A DNA stretch of 12,723 bases, taken from assembly GCA_038107835.1 (NCBI GenBank), contig JAYNHH010000043.1, forward strand, positions 1-12,723, given 5' to 3'. This stretch comes from MED-G116 sp038107835 (GTDB lineage: Bacteria > Pseudomonadota > Alphaproteobacteria > Puniceispirillales > Puniceispirillaceae). The notes below the pieces were generated by a model that was not told where the DNA came from, made no database searches, and was given only the letters and a program-made list of their open reading frames with translations. Numbering within the stretch: the stretch's first letter is position 1; each line of letters opens with the position of its first letter. Both the position numbers and the translations under genes were made by a program. This document shows positions 1 through 5,635 of this stretch, piece by piece.

Positions 1-225
1 CGTCAGGAAAATGCCAGTCTGCGGATCACATTCAAAGATCATATCCAGCAGCAGATCGACGTCACCCTTGAAGGGCTGACCATCAACGGCAACGATCGCA
101 TCATCAGTCTGCAGGCGCAGCGTACGCGCCCGGCAGATGGGCCGGATATCCTTTATTGTGAAAACACTGTTCTGCGGCGTCGCTGCCGCGTCAGACGCCT
201 GTGTGGTTTCAGCCGGGTTCAACAT
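1..225 (-). CDS. PDZ-like domain protein, partial (runs off the left edge)
   Basis: This reading frame is open from an ATG at 225-223 to the window edge, giving 75 residues with no stop. After a polar start rich in Ala, Thr and Gln (residues 2-20), residues 34-49 read LRLQTDDAIVAVDGQP, followed by a hydrophobic helix-like stretch with DVDLLLDMI. The pattern of a two-residue turn, an I-x-x-V-D-G-Q-P strand and a following helix is what the ligand-groove half of PDZ domains looks like. I infer a PDZ-like fold; the function is unknown. The frame stays open upstream to a stop at 303-301, so GTG 246 or TTG 258 are other possible starts, but none has a good ribosome binding site. A second frame (320-219) ends across the ATG as ATGTTGA. 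It follows the flagellar accessory genes on the same strand, after a 195-base spacer. Confidence 0.5.
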   Translation of the reverse strand, partial: MLNPAETTQASDAAATPQNSVFTIKDIRPICRARTLRLQTDDAIVAVDGQPFKGDVDLLLDMIFECDPQTGIFLT

Positions 226-420
226 GGCGACATTCCAGCCAACCACAGCGCCAAGCAAGCCTGGGGCAGGCTCCGTTTCGCCGGACGGCCTGTCGAGAGA
301 TCAGCCATGTTCACGCGCATGATCATACCCCTGTCCCTGGAAAGAGCAGCGTGATACCGCCGGCAACGGTACCACGATAAAATTGTCTGGACCATCCTTC
401 TAGCGGCCTGGCACGCGCCC
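226..420. other. Spacer between the coiled-coil gene and the PDZ-like gene
   Basis: These 195 bases hold no convincing gene. On the minus strand there is a 33-codon frame at 320-219 with an AGGGG seven bases before its ATG. Its product is basic and then hydrophobic (contains LALWLAGM). It may be a short coupled peptide, or the true N-terminus of the PDZ-like gene displaced by a frame error. An imperfect hairpin lies at 353-373 (minus strand GGTACCG, 7-base loop, CGGTATC, one G-U pair). It has no T run, so it is at best a weak terminator for the gene ending at 421. I see no sigma-54-type element here. Confidence 0.4.
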
Positions 421-1158
421 TTATGGATAGCTGACGCGGTTGTCACGTTCCTTGAACATCTCCCTGATCGCCGCAGTCTGGTCAGACAGCGCATTCAGTT
501 CAACCAGCATGTTCTTCTGGTTCTTCGCGATGCCCTCGACGAATTTGGCGTTGGAGAAATCCTTCTTCATTCCGGAAATCACTGATTCAGTATGGGCCTC
601 AGTCGACTCCATCTGTGCAATCATCTTGCGTGTCTGTGAACCAAGCTCACCCGCAATACCCGTTGTAATGGCATTGGCAAGCGTCTCGTTGGATTCTGCA
701 ATCTCGCCCGTTGTTTCCTTCAAGCCGGCAATAACTGCCTCATTTGTTCGGGCAATCACTTCACGCAACCCACCAAGCTCCTTGATCAGAGTCTCATTCT
801 GGGCGACCAGCGTCTGCTGCGCCTGCATGGCGGACTTCATCCGATCGAGCGAGTCATTCACGGAATCAACATTCTCGGCAAAAACAACAAGCGCCTCGCG
901 GCTGGTTGTGGTCATTGTCGTGAGGTCAGCCATTGTCCGGAAATAGATCAGACCAGCAAAAAGCAGCGCTGCAACTGCAGCCAACATGGAACTGGCAAAA
1001 ATGATGACAGTATAGCGGTGAACATTTTTCACGGATGCCTCCAGCTTTTTGTTGTCGCGTTTGACCTTGTTAAATTCTGACGTCACGTCTGTAGCTGCAT
1101 CTGCTGCATCGAGGGCAATCTTGATGCTTTCCTGCACAGCATTATACTCGGCGCTCAT
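421..1158 (-). CDS. Single-pass membrane coiled-coil protein of unknown function
   Basis: A 245-residue protein. I chose ATG 1158 over the longer frame (to 1230) because it has GGGAG six bases upstream and overlaps the preceding stop as ATGA, a normal coupling arrangement. Residues 1-48 are charged and helical (KVKRDNKKLE). Residues 49-73 form one membrane helix (IIFASSMLAAVAALLFAGLIYF). The remaining 170 or so residues are polar and predicted helical or coiled coil, rich in Glu, Ala, Thr, Asn and Met with few Pro or Gly. The layout resembles the shaft of a chemoreceptor, but I see no receptor signalling hairpin, HAMP or enzymatic domain. It is the last gene of a coupled run downstream of flhB, so a flagellum- or motility-associated role is a reasonable inference. 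No family is recognised. Confidence 0.85.
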   Translation of the reverse strand: MSAEYNAVQESIKIALDAADAATDVTSEFNKVKRDNKKLEASVKNVHRYTVIIFASSMLAAVAALLFAGLIYFRTMADLTTMTTTSREALVVFAENVDSVNDSLDRMKSAMQAQQTLVAQNETLIKELGGLREVIARTNEAVIAGLKETTGEIAESNETLANAITTGIAGELGSQTRKMIAQMESTEAHTESVISGMKKDFSNAKFVEGIAKNQKNMLVELNALSDQTAAIREMFKERDNRVSYP

Positions 1159-1373
1159 GCCTGTCTCCCGTTCATTCCGGTCGAAGATCGACTCCGCCGT
1201 TGCGGACCCTTCGTCTGGTGATAAGCACATTTCATGCCAGTCGTCTCAAAAACGGTGCGGGACGGTAAAAATTGTCCCTTGAACCCGAATTTCCGGCAGC
1301 CATAGGGGCGTGCCGGATCATGTGTAATGAAATGGAACTGACACTCAAAACAGTTCACCCGGTTATCTGCCAT
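1155..1373 (-). CDS. Small four-cysteine protein, putative zinc-binding, unknown function
   Basis: A 72-residue protein from ATG 1373 (a GTG at 1382 is also in frame). Cysteines fall at 8, 11, 26 and 49, with CFECQFHF, then PYGCRKFGFKG, then LPSRTVFETTGMKC. From memory this matches a widespread short family with a CxxC, a P-x-G-C-K/R-x-F-G-F-K block and a G-x-x-C end. That family is sometimes mislabelled uracil-DNA glycosylase in databases, but the protein is far too short and has no glycosylase motifs. Four cysteines in this spacing suggest a zinc site. The basic tail (QRRSRSS) is not conserved in type. It overlaps the upstream membrane gene by 11 bases and the downstream coiled-coil gene by 4 (ATGA), so the three are probably translated together. 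Confidence 0.8.
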   Translation of the reverse strand: MADNRVNCFECQFHFITHDPARPYGCRKFGFKGQFLPSRTVFETTGMKCAYHQTKGPQRRSRSSTGMNGRQA

Positions 1374-1602
1374 CGGCCTCACCCCGTATCCGCATCACCA
1401 GATCGGCGATGATAAAACGTGCACCAGCGGCAACACAGGCGAGGCCGGCAAGGCCAATTGCGATACATTTGAGAAGCGAAACACCTTCCTCATGGAGCAG
1501 CATCGCCTCGAGAATGGCATAGATGCCAAGACCGTAGAAGCTGACGCTGCTGATCATCTCGCCAAGGCTACGCTCCTTGCGGCGCTTTATGGGAACCATC
1601 AT
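1363..1602 (-). CDS. Small two-helix membrane protein, hypothetical
   Basis: A 79-residue protein from ATG 1602, which shares its A with the flhB stop (TGATG). GGAGAGG lies just upstream, inside the flhB 3' end. The next codon is also ATG (1599). A basic N-terminus (KRRKERS) precedes a first hydrophobic segment at about residues 18-36 (FYGLGIYAILEAMLL) and a second at about 43-64 (CIAIGLAGLACVAAGARFII), followed by a basic and acidic tail. By the positive-inside rule both ends are likely cytoplasmic, giving a helical hairpin. I recognise no family. Tight coupling to flhB on one side and to the four-cysteine gene on the other suggests a role linked to the flagellar export gate or motor; this is inference from context only. 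Confidence 0.75.
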   Translation of the reverse strand: MMVPIKRRKERSLGEMISSVSFYGLGIYAILEAMLLHEEGVSLLKCIAIGLAGLACVAAGARFIIADLVMRIRGEADGR

Positions 1603-2756
1603 CAAACCTCTCCTTCACGACGGCCATTTTCATCAAACCGCATTTCTGGCGGCAGGCTGATTTCCGGCTCGTCGAGTACTTCGCCCCTGTCAATACGATA
1701 GACATAGGCCAGAATAATGGCCACCGCATTATACAGCCCCTCGGAAATTTCCGCGCCCAGATCACTGGTGAAATACAGCGCACGCGCCAGCAGCGGAATG
1801 CGCAGCACCCGCACCTTGGCGTCAGTTGCGCGCTCAATGATCTGCTCAGCCATCTTGCCCTTGCCCATCGCCACGACAGTTGGCGCACCAGCCTCACCCG
1901 CCTCATATTTGAGCGCCACGGCAAAATGCGTCGGGTTGGTGATCACCGTCGTTGCCGACGCGACATTGTCGAGCGCCTCGCGCTGGCGGCCACCCTCGGC
2001 TGCCTGCTGCATCTGCATGCGGCGGATCTTGGCCTTGACCTCCGGCGAGCCTTCGGTCTGTTTGAATTCGTCCTTGACCTCTTTCAGCGTCATTTTCAAC
2101 GATTTTACATGGGTGTGACGCTGCCAGGCATAATCGATCGCCGCAATGATCATCAGCGCAACAAGCATGGCACCGATCATCAGCGGAAAGACCCTGCCGA
2201 TCGTATCAAGCGCCATGCCAAGCGTACTGTTGGTCAGATAGATAATGCCAGGCAGATGCACATAAATCACCCACGCACCAATGCCGAACAACGACGCGAC
2301 CTTGAGAATCGCCTTGCCGAGTTCGACCAGTCCCTTCATCGAGAACATCCGCTTCAGCCCAGATAGCAGGTTGATCCGGTTACCCTTGAATTCCATTGAT
2401 TTGGGAGCAAAATTGATGCCGCCGACAGCGGCTTGGGTGGCCAGTGACACCAACAGCAGGGGAATGCCAACGACTAGCGTGGTCAAAATCACCAGGTAAA
2501 ACACATGTTTGAGCTTGCCAAGACCAAAACTGCGGATGTCGGTGGCGGTGTCAAACACGAACAGCCCTCCCCACACATCGAGGATCTGCGGGATGAGCTG
2601 GGTTGACGCAAGCAGCATCGCAAGGCCCATACCGACACTGGTAAAGACGAACATCTCCTTCGAGGTCAGAACCTTTCCGTCCTCAGCAGCCTTGTCGAGC
2701 TTTCGTTGGGAGGGTTCTTCGGTCTTTTCCTGACCGTCTTCATTTTCCTCAGCCAC
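1602..2756 (-). CDS. flhB: FlhB, flagellar export gate and substrate-specificity switch protein
   Basis: A 384-residue inner-membrane protein of the flagellar type III export gate. The N-terminus carries the family pattern EKTEEPSQRKLDKAAEDGKV (residues 11-29). Four membrane segments follow between about residues 35 and 210. The cytoplasmic domain contains the autocleavage motif NPTH at 274-277, which in this family self-cleaves between N and P. Cleavage lets FliK switch export from rod/hook to filament proteins. The downstream FlhB block (VRVLRIPLLARALY) is intact and the length is typical. The start is a GTG with GGAG seven bases upstream (2764-2767). It overlaps the fliR stop by 8 bases, so translation is coupled. 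The C-terminal tail ends in an acidic and basic stretch, as in longer homologues. Confidence 0.97.
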   Translation of the reverse strand: MAEENEDGQEKTEEPSQRKLDKAAEDGKVLTSKEMFVFTSVGMGLAMLLASTQLIPQILDVWGGLFVFDTATDIRSFGLGKLKHVFYLVILTTLVVGIPLLLVSLATQAAVGGINFAPKSMEFKGNRINLLSGLKRMFSMKGLVELGKAILKVASLFGIGAWVIYVHLPGIIYLTNSTLGMALDTIGRVFPLMIGAMLVALMIIAAIDYAWQRHTHVKSLKMTLKEVKDEFKQTEGSPEVKAKIRRMQMQQAAEGGRQREALDNVASATTVITNPTHFAVALKYEAGEAGAPTVVAMGKGKMAEQIIERATDAKVRVLRIPLLARALYFTSDLGAEISEGLYNAVAIILAYVYRIDRGEVLDEPEISLPPEMRFDENGRREGEV

Positions 2757-3447
2757 CGGGCATCTCCGTAATCATGGTTTGCAGATTGGCAAGTGAGTCA
2801 TCAATCAGCTGGGCCATGCTGTCGCCCATACCGCCTGCCGACAGGTAGAGCAGCAGGAACACGGCCAGAAGCGAAATGGGAAAGCCAAAAGAGAACAGAT
2901 TCAACTGCGGCGCGGATTTGGTAATGATGCCGATGGCAATATTGATCATCAGCAGCACCATGGCAATGGGCAGCATGATGATGGTCGCAGCGACAAACAT
3001 TGTGCCCGCGGCATTGATCCCGGCGCCAATCAGCACCTGCGGTGCCAAAGAGCCGCCAATGGGCAGAATGCGGTAGGATTCCATGATCGTCGCCAGCGCG
3101 ATGAGATGACCGTCGAGCGAGAGAAACAGGACGGTCAGAAACAGGTAGAGTGTNNNNNNNNNNNNNNNNNNNNNNNNNNNNNNNNNNNNNNNNNNNNNNN
3201 NNNNNNNNNNNNNNNNNNNNNNNNNNNNNNNNNNNNNNNNNNNNNNNNNNNNNACAATGGCGGTGATGGTCAGGGCAAGAACAATGCGCACCTGCAACGG
3301 CAGCCAGCGCGCGCCAAACAGCGGCGCCGCAATAATGAAAGACCCGATGCGCAGGCTTGCCATGAAATATTGCAACAGCATCGTAATCAACAGATTCAGG
3401 TCAAGACCGGGTAATCCTGTCAGTGATGGTGTGGCAAGCCCCAGCAT
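2749..3447 (-). CDS. fliR: FliR, flagellar export gate membrane protein (interrupted by an assembly gap)
   Basis: An inner-membrane subunit of the FliPQR export gate. The N-terminal half has the family block of a membrane helix ending in PLFGARWLPLQVRIVLALTI. The C-terminal half has LFLSLDGHLIALA, LPIGG, then APQLNLFSFGFPISLL, all characteristic of FliR. ATG 3447 lies 7 bases after the fliQ stop. An upstream TTG (3480) would overlap fliQ by 26 bases and add an unneeded polar stretch, so I prefer the ATG. Bases 3154-3253 are N. Compared from memory with E. coli and Bacillus FliR, about 70 residues should lie between the flanks, but 100 N leaves room for only 33-34. The conserved middle is therefore missing from the sequence and the N run is probably too short. 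Both flanks are in the same frame, so the gene looks intact. Confidence 0.95.
   Translation of the reverse strand: MLGLATPSLTGLPGLDLNLLITMLLQYFMASLRIGSFIIAAPLFGARWLPLQVRIVLALTITAIXXXXXXXXXXXXXXXXXXXXXXXXXXXXXXXXXXTLYLFLTVLFLSLDGHLIALATIMESYRILPIGGSLAPQVLIGAGINAAGTMFVAATIIMLPIAMVLLMINIAIGIITKSAPQLNLFSFGFPISLLAVFLLLYLSAGGMGDSMAQLIDDSLANLQTMITEMPGG
3154..3253. other. Assembly gap of exactly 100 N within fliR
   Basis: A run of 100 N, the usual placeholder for a gap of unknown size. The flanks encode FliR residues that in known homologues are about 70 residues apart, so the true gap is probably near 210-220 bases. Nothing can be said about the hidden sequence. Confidence 0.95.
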
Positions 3448-3454
3448 GATCCGA

Positions 3455-3721
3455 TCATCCGATCCGCGTGATCTGGTCAAAGATGAAGGCGAAATAGTCT
3501 GACAGCTGGGTCAGCATGAAGGTCGAAAGCAGACCGAAAGTCATCACGACAATCACCAGCTTCGGCACAAAGCTAAGGGTCATCTCATTGATCGAGGTCG
3601 CTGCCTGGATGATACCAATGATCAAACCGACAATCAGCGCCACCGCCAGCAACGGGCCGGCGGCAAGGATGATCTGCCAGAAGGCAATCCTCAGAAATTC
3701 AACATTCGCATCAAAACCCAT
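3455..3721 (-). CDS. fliQ: FliQ, flagellar export gate membrane protein
   Basis: An 88-residue protein, the standard length of FliQ, which forms part of the helical FliPQR channel in the flagellar export gate. Two hydrophobic hairpin segments lie at about residues 16-40 (LAAGPLLAVALIVGLIIGI) and 53-75. Between them is the family signature QAATSINEMTLSFVPK (39-54). ATG 3721 is chosen over longer in-frame starts because it gives the family length and has a full AGGAGG ten bases upstream (3732-3737). It lies 41 bases after fliP and 7 bases before fliR in the run of export-gate genes. Confidence 0.96.
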   Translation of the reverse strand: MGFDANVEFLRIAFWQIILAAGPLLAVALIVGLIIGIIQAATSINEMTLSFVPKLVIVVMTFGLLSTFMLTQLSDYFAFIFDQITRIG

Positions 3722-3731
3722 TTTAAAAAGC

Positions 3732-3737
3732 CCTCCT
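3732..3737 (-). promoter_or_regulatory. Strong ribosome binding site of fliQ
   Basis: AGGAGG on the minus strand, ten bases before ATG 3721. It decides the start of fliQ. The site sits in the loop of a weak six-pair hairpin (AGCC with GGCT plus two further pairs) that could partly hide it in RNA. Confidence 0.7.
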
Positions 3738-3755
3738 GAAAGGCTGTTCATCATT

Positions 3756-3774
3756 GCCGGCGTCAACCGCCGGC
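3756..3774 (-). other. GC-rich hairpin with the fliP stop codon in its loop
   Basis: On the minus strand GCCGGCG, loop GTTGA, then CGCCGGC: a perfect 7-pair stem with a 5-base loop. The TGA stop of fliP (3765-3763) lies across the loop and the first stem base. No T run follows, so it is not a standard intrinsic terminator. It could be an RNA stability or processing element between fliP and fliQ, or simply a by-product of Ala/Gly codons. Confidence 0.6.
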
Positions 3775-4530
3775 ATAGGTGGCCACGAGTGAACCCACAG
3801 TCATGGCCCATCCATCGACAAGGACGAAAAGAAGCAGTTTGAAGGGCAGTGAGACCAGCATCGGGCTCAGCATCATCATACCCAGAGACATCAGAATTGA
3901 GGCAATCACCATGTCGATCACAAGGAACGGCAGGAACAGCAGAAAGCCGATCTGAAAGGCGGTTTTCAACTCGGAGGTGATAAAGGCCGGCAGCAGCACT
4001 GTCAGTGGCACATCCTCGGGCGAGGCATAGGGTTGGTCGCCCGCCATCTCGGTAAACATAACGAGATCATTGACCCGGGTGTTGTTGACCAGAAAATCCT
4101 TCATCACATTGGCGCCATTGACCAGTGCCAGATCCGCCGGCATCAGCCCATCCAGATAGGGCGAGATCACCGTATTGTTCATTTCCGTGAAGGTAGGCGC
4201 CATAATGAACATCGTCAGAAACAGGGCAATCGCCACCAGCACCTGGTTTGGCGGCGTCTGCTGGGTTCCCATCGCCTGACGGAGAATCGACAGAACGATG
4301 ATGATGCGGGTGAAGGAGGTCATGCCGAGAACAAGCGACGGCAGAACCGTCAGACCTGTCATCAGTGCCAGAATCTGCAGCGACAGCGAATAGGTGGAGG
4401 CGCCATCGGCACCGCTGGCGACATTGAATGCCGGGATGCCGGCTGCCATCTCCTGCGCCAGAGCAGGCCCTGCAGACAGGCCTGTCAGCAGCGCAAAGCC
4501 AGCCATGATGGGCGGAAAAAACCGGGTCAT
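3763..4530 (-). CDS. fliP: FliP, flagellar export gate membrane protein
   Basis: A 255-residue core subunit of the FliPQR export gate. The first 25 residues are a cleavable signal peptide (hydrophobic core FALLTGLSAG, cleavage after PALA). Mature FliP then shows SLVLGMTSFTRIIIVLS and RQAMGTQQTPPNQVL. It carries both textbook FliP signatures: PAFITSELKTAFQIGF at 181-196 and PFLVIDMVIASILMSLG at 201-217. The length is typical. The ATG overlaps the fliO stop as ATGA, which fixes the start and couples translation. The stop codon lies in a GC-rich hairpin, described separately. Confidence 0.97.
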   Translation of the reverse strand: MTRFFPPIMAGFALLTGLSAGPALAQEMAAGIPAFNVASGADGASTYSLSLQILALMTGLTVLPSLVLGMTSFTRIIIVLSILRQAMGTQQTPPNQVLVAIALFLTMFIMAPTFTEMNNTVISPYLDGLMPADLALVNGANVMKDFLVNNTRVNDLVMFTEMAGDQPYASPEDVPLTVLLPAFITSELKTAFQIGFLLFLPFLVIDMVIASILMSLGMMMLSPMLVSLPFKLLLFVLVDGWAMTVGSLVATYAGG

Positions 4531-5018
4531 TTGCCAAGCCCCAGAGATGGGTTGCGACGGCGCGCCTCGGCAATGGCGCTGGCGATCTGGTCAACATTTG
4601 CCGTGCTGCGCTGCTGGTCTGCCGATGACGGTGCGGCACTGGCAGGCCGGGTTGCCGGCTGCTTTGATGCTTTCTGTGGTTTTGGTGATGCCGGCTTCGG
4701 TGTTGGCTTTTGGATATCCATCAGCGTCATTGGCGCATCGGCAGCGCCGGTGCCGCCTGTGCCATTAACCCCGACAACCGTCGCCGCATGACCCTTGCCG
4801 GCATGAATCATAAAAGTCTGACCATCAACCTCGACAAGATGCAGCCGCTGGTGTGGCGTCAGCGCCATGTCCTCGATATGGCGCATGCGCCTGGTGCGAT
4901 GAATATGTTTGGACAATCCCCCGCGAAAACGGCGAACAATGAACAACGCCACCATCAACAGCAGCAGAAACGCCACCATGATGATGATCTGATAGGGCTG
5001 GATCGCATCCACAGGCAT
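4527..5018 (-). CDS. fliO: FliO, flagellar export gate assembly protein
   Basis: A 163-residue, one-helix membrane protein that helps FliP assemble. Residues 10-28 form the membrane helix (IIIMVAFLLLLMVALFIV). They are followed by RRFRGG, a small FliO-like beta domain (MALTPHQRLHLVEVDGQTFMIH) and a long Pro/Ala/Lys-rich tail ending in a helical stretch. The frame is open further upstream to 5105. I chose ATG 5018 because it has GGAG six bases before it and lies about 26 bases downstream of the predicted sigma-54 start site, whereas a start near 5105 would lie upstream of that promoter. FliO is poorly conserved, so the name rests on the helix/beta-domain layout and the position between fliN and fliP. 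Confidence 0.92.
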   Translation of the reverse strand: MPVDAIQPYQIIIMVAFLLLLMVALFIVRRFRGGLSKHIHRTRRMRHIEDMALTPHQRLHLVEVDGQTFMIHAGKGHAATVVGVNGTGGTGAADAPMTLMDIQKPTPKPASPKPQKASKQPATRPASAAPSSADQQRSTANVDQIASAIAEARRRNPSLGLGK

Positions 5019-5054
5019 TGGAAACTCCGTCACAAGAACTCGTGACCAATGCAA

Positions 5055-5077
5055 GGCAAAGGGCGTGCCAGTATAGG
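5055..5077 (-). promoter_or_regulatory. Sigma-54 (RpoN) promoter of fliO-P-Q-R-flhB
   Basis: On the minus strand the sequence reads CCTATACTGGCACG, four bases, then TTGCC. The GG and GC doublets are separated by exactly 10 bases, as sigma-54 promoters require, and TGGCACG plus TTGC match the textbook consensus. The predicted start of transcription is near 5044, about 26 bases before the fliO ATG. The extended CCT-A/T-TACTGGCA block is repeated upstream of fliK. The element also lies inside an imperfect inverted repeat (5058-5087). Confidence 0.8.
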
Positions 5078-5087
5078 CACACCCCTT
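5058..5087. repeat. Imperfect inverted repeat covering the fliO sigma-54 element
   Basis: Arms 5058-5069 and 5076-5087 (12 bases each, 10 matching, the two exceptions being G-U pairs in minus-strand RNA) flank a 6-base loop. As RNA on the minus strand it would be a strong GC-rich hairpin followed by UUUGCCUU, so a terminator or attenuator is an alternative reading. As DNA it could be an operator overlapping the promoter. Confidence 0.55.
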
Positions 5088-5227
5088 GAATATATTTTCA
5101 AACATATGTTTTTAAATGATTTTTTTGAATCATTTTTTGGCTGCTGGCCGGCCTTTGGTGATGTCTGACGCACACCCCCATGGGGAACAGGCCGCCGCCA
5201 TCAGCGAGGTGTCAGAAAAATGACAGG

Positions 5228-5551
5228 CTAGAGTGACTCGACCCGGTCTTCCGGTGCCACAATCTCGGAAAAGCGGACACCAAAGCGCTCACCGACCATG
5301 ACAACCTCACCCTTGGCGATCATCGTGCCATTCGCCAGAATGTCGAGCGGATCACCGGCGAGACGGTCCAGCTCGATCACCGACCCCTCATTGAGCCGCA
5401 ACAGATCGCGAATCTTGATCTCCGCGCTGCCAACCTCAACGGTCAGAACAACGTCGATATTTTCCAACAGGCGCATGTTATCCATGCTGATCCGTTCTGG
5501 GTCCGGTTGCTTTTCCTCAGCGCCCACATCTGCTTCGGTATCTTCAGCCAT
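5228..5551 (-). CDS. fliN: FliN, flagellar motor switch protein
   Basis: A 107-residue C-ring protein. An acidic N-terminus of about 25 residues precedes a single SPOA domain at about 32-100. It starts LLENIDVVLTVEVGSAEIKI and contains the conserved GSVIELDRLAGDPLDILANG and GEVVMVGERFGVRFSEIV blocks that form the FliN dimer core. It forms the bottom of the rotor with FliM and docks FliH/FliI. ATG 5551 has AAGGA six bases upstream (5558-5562). A GTG at 5581 is in frame but lacks this site. It follows fliM after 84 bases. The spacer before fliO carries a new promoter, so fliN is probably the last gene of the fliK-N unit. Confidence 0.96.
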   Translation of the reverse strand: MAEDTEADVGAEEKQPDPERISMDNMRLLENIDVVLTVEVGSAEIKIRDLLRLNEGSVIELDRLAGDPLDILANGTMIAKGEVVMVGERFGVRFSEIVAPEDRVESL

Positions 5552-5635
5552 CGGTCTTCCTTTCCATTCCACCCCCGTCACGGCGGGTGCGTTCCTGTCA
5601 CTTTTCAGCGGCCAGCCGCCCAGCCGCGACCTTAT

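Larger units (their letters stand above)
5019..5227. other. AT-rich regulatory spacer between fliN and fliO
   Basis: This 209-base stretch has no gene and is clearly richer in A and T than its surroundings, especially 5086-5138. Besides the sigma-54 element it holds a dyad TTGAA-6-TTCAA (5086-5101), a perfect 12-base palindrome AAACATATGTTT (5100-5111), a perfect 8-pair inverted repeat (5114-5121 with 5128-5135, 6-base loop) and the palindrome GGCCGGCC (5146-5153). Bent or easily melted DNA and regulator sites upstream of a sigma-54 promoter are expected, since these promoters need an upstream-bound activator. Confidence 0.6.

Noticed and set aside
421..1158. Chemoreceptor (methyl-accepting protein) identity for the coiled-coil protein
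   Set aside because: No HAMP domain and no conserved signalling hairpin are visible; only the helical layout is similar.
3032..3047. GG-N10-GC spaced element inside fliR
   Set aside because: The -12 block is GTGCT rather than TTGCA and it sits in coding sequence; matches of this quality are expected by chance.
3722..3811. Longer fliQ frame starting at 3811
   Set aside because: It would overlap the fliP 3' end by dozens of bases and add about 30 residues to a family of nearly constant 88-90 residues; ATG 3721 has AGGAGG.
4033..4791. A 252-codon open frame on the plus strand opposite fliO and fliP
   Set aside because: It is rich in His, Arg, Gln and Asn as expected of an antisense shadow, has no domain, and fliO and fliP on the other strand are certain.
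5019..5105. Upstream extension of fliO to 5105
   Set aside because: It would start upstream of the predicted sigma-54 promoter, adds a stretch with no FliO character, and lacks the good ribosome binding site that ATG 5018 has.
5114..5138. AT-rich hairpin followed by T run, read on the plus strand as a terminator
   Set aside because: The stem has only one G-C pair and no plus-strand gene ends nearby; on the minus strand no T run follows. Kept only as one of the dyads of the spacer.
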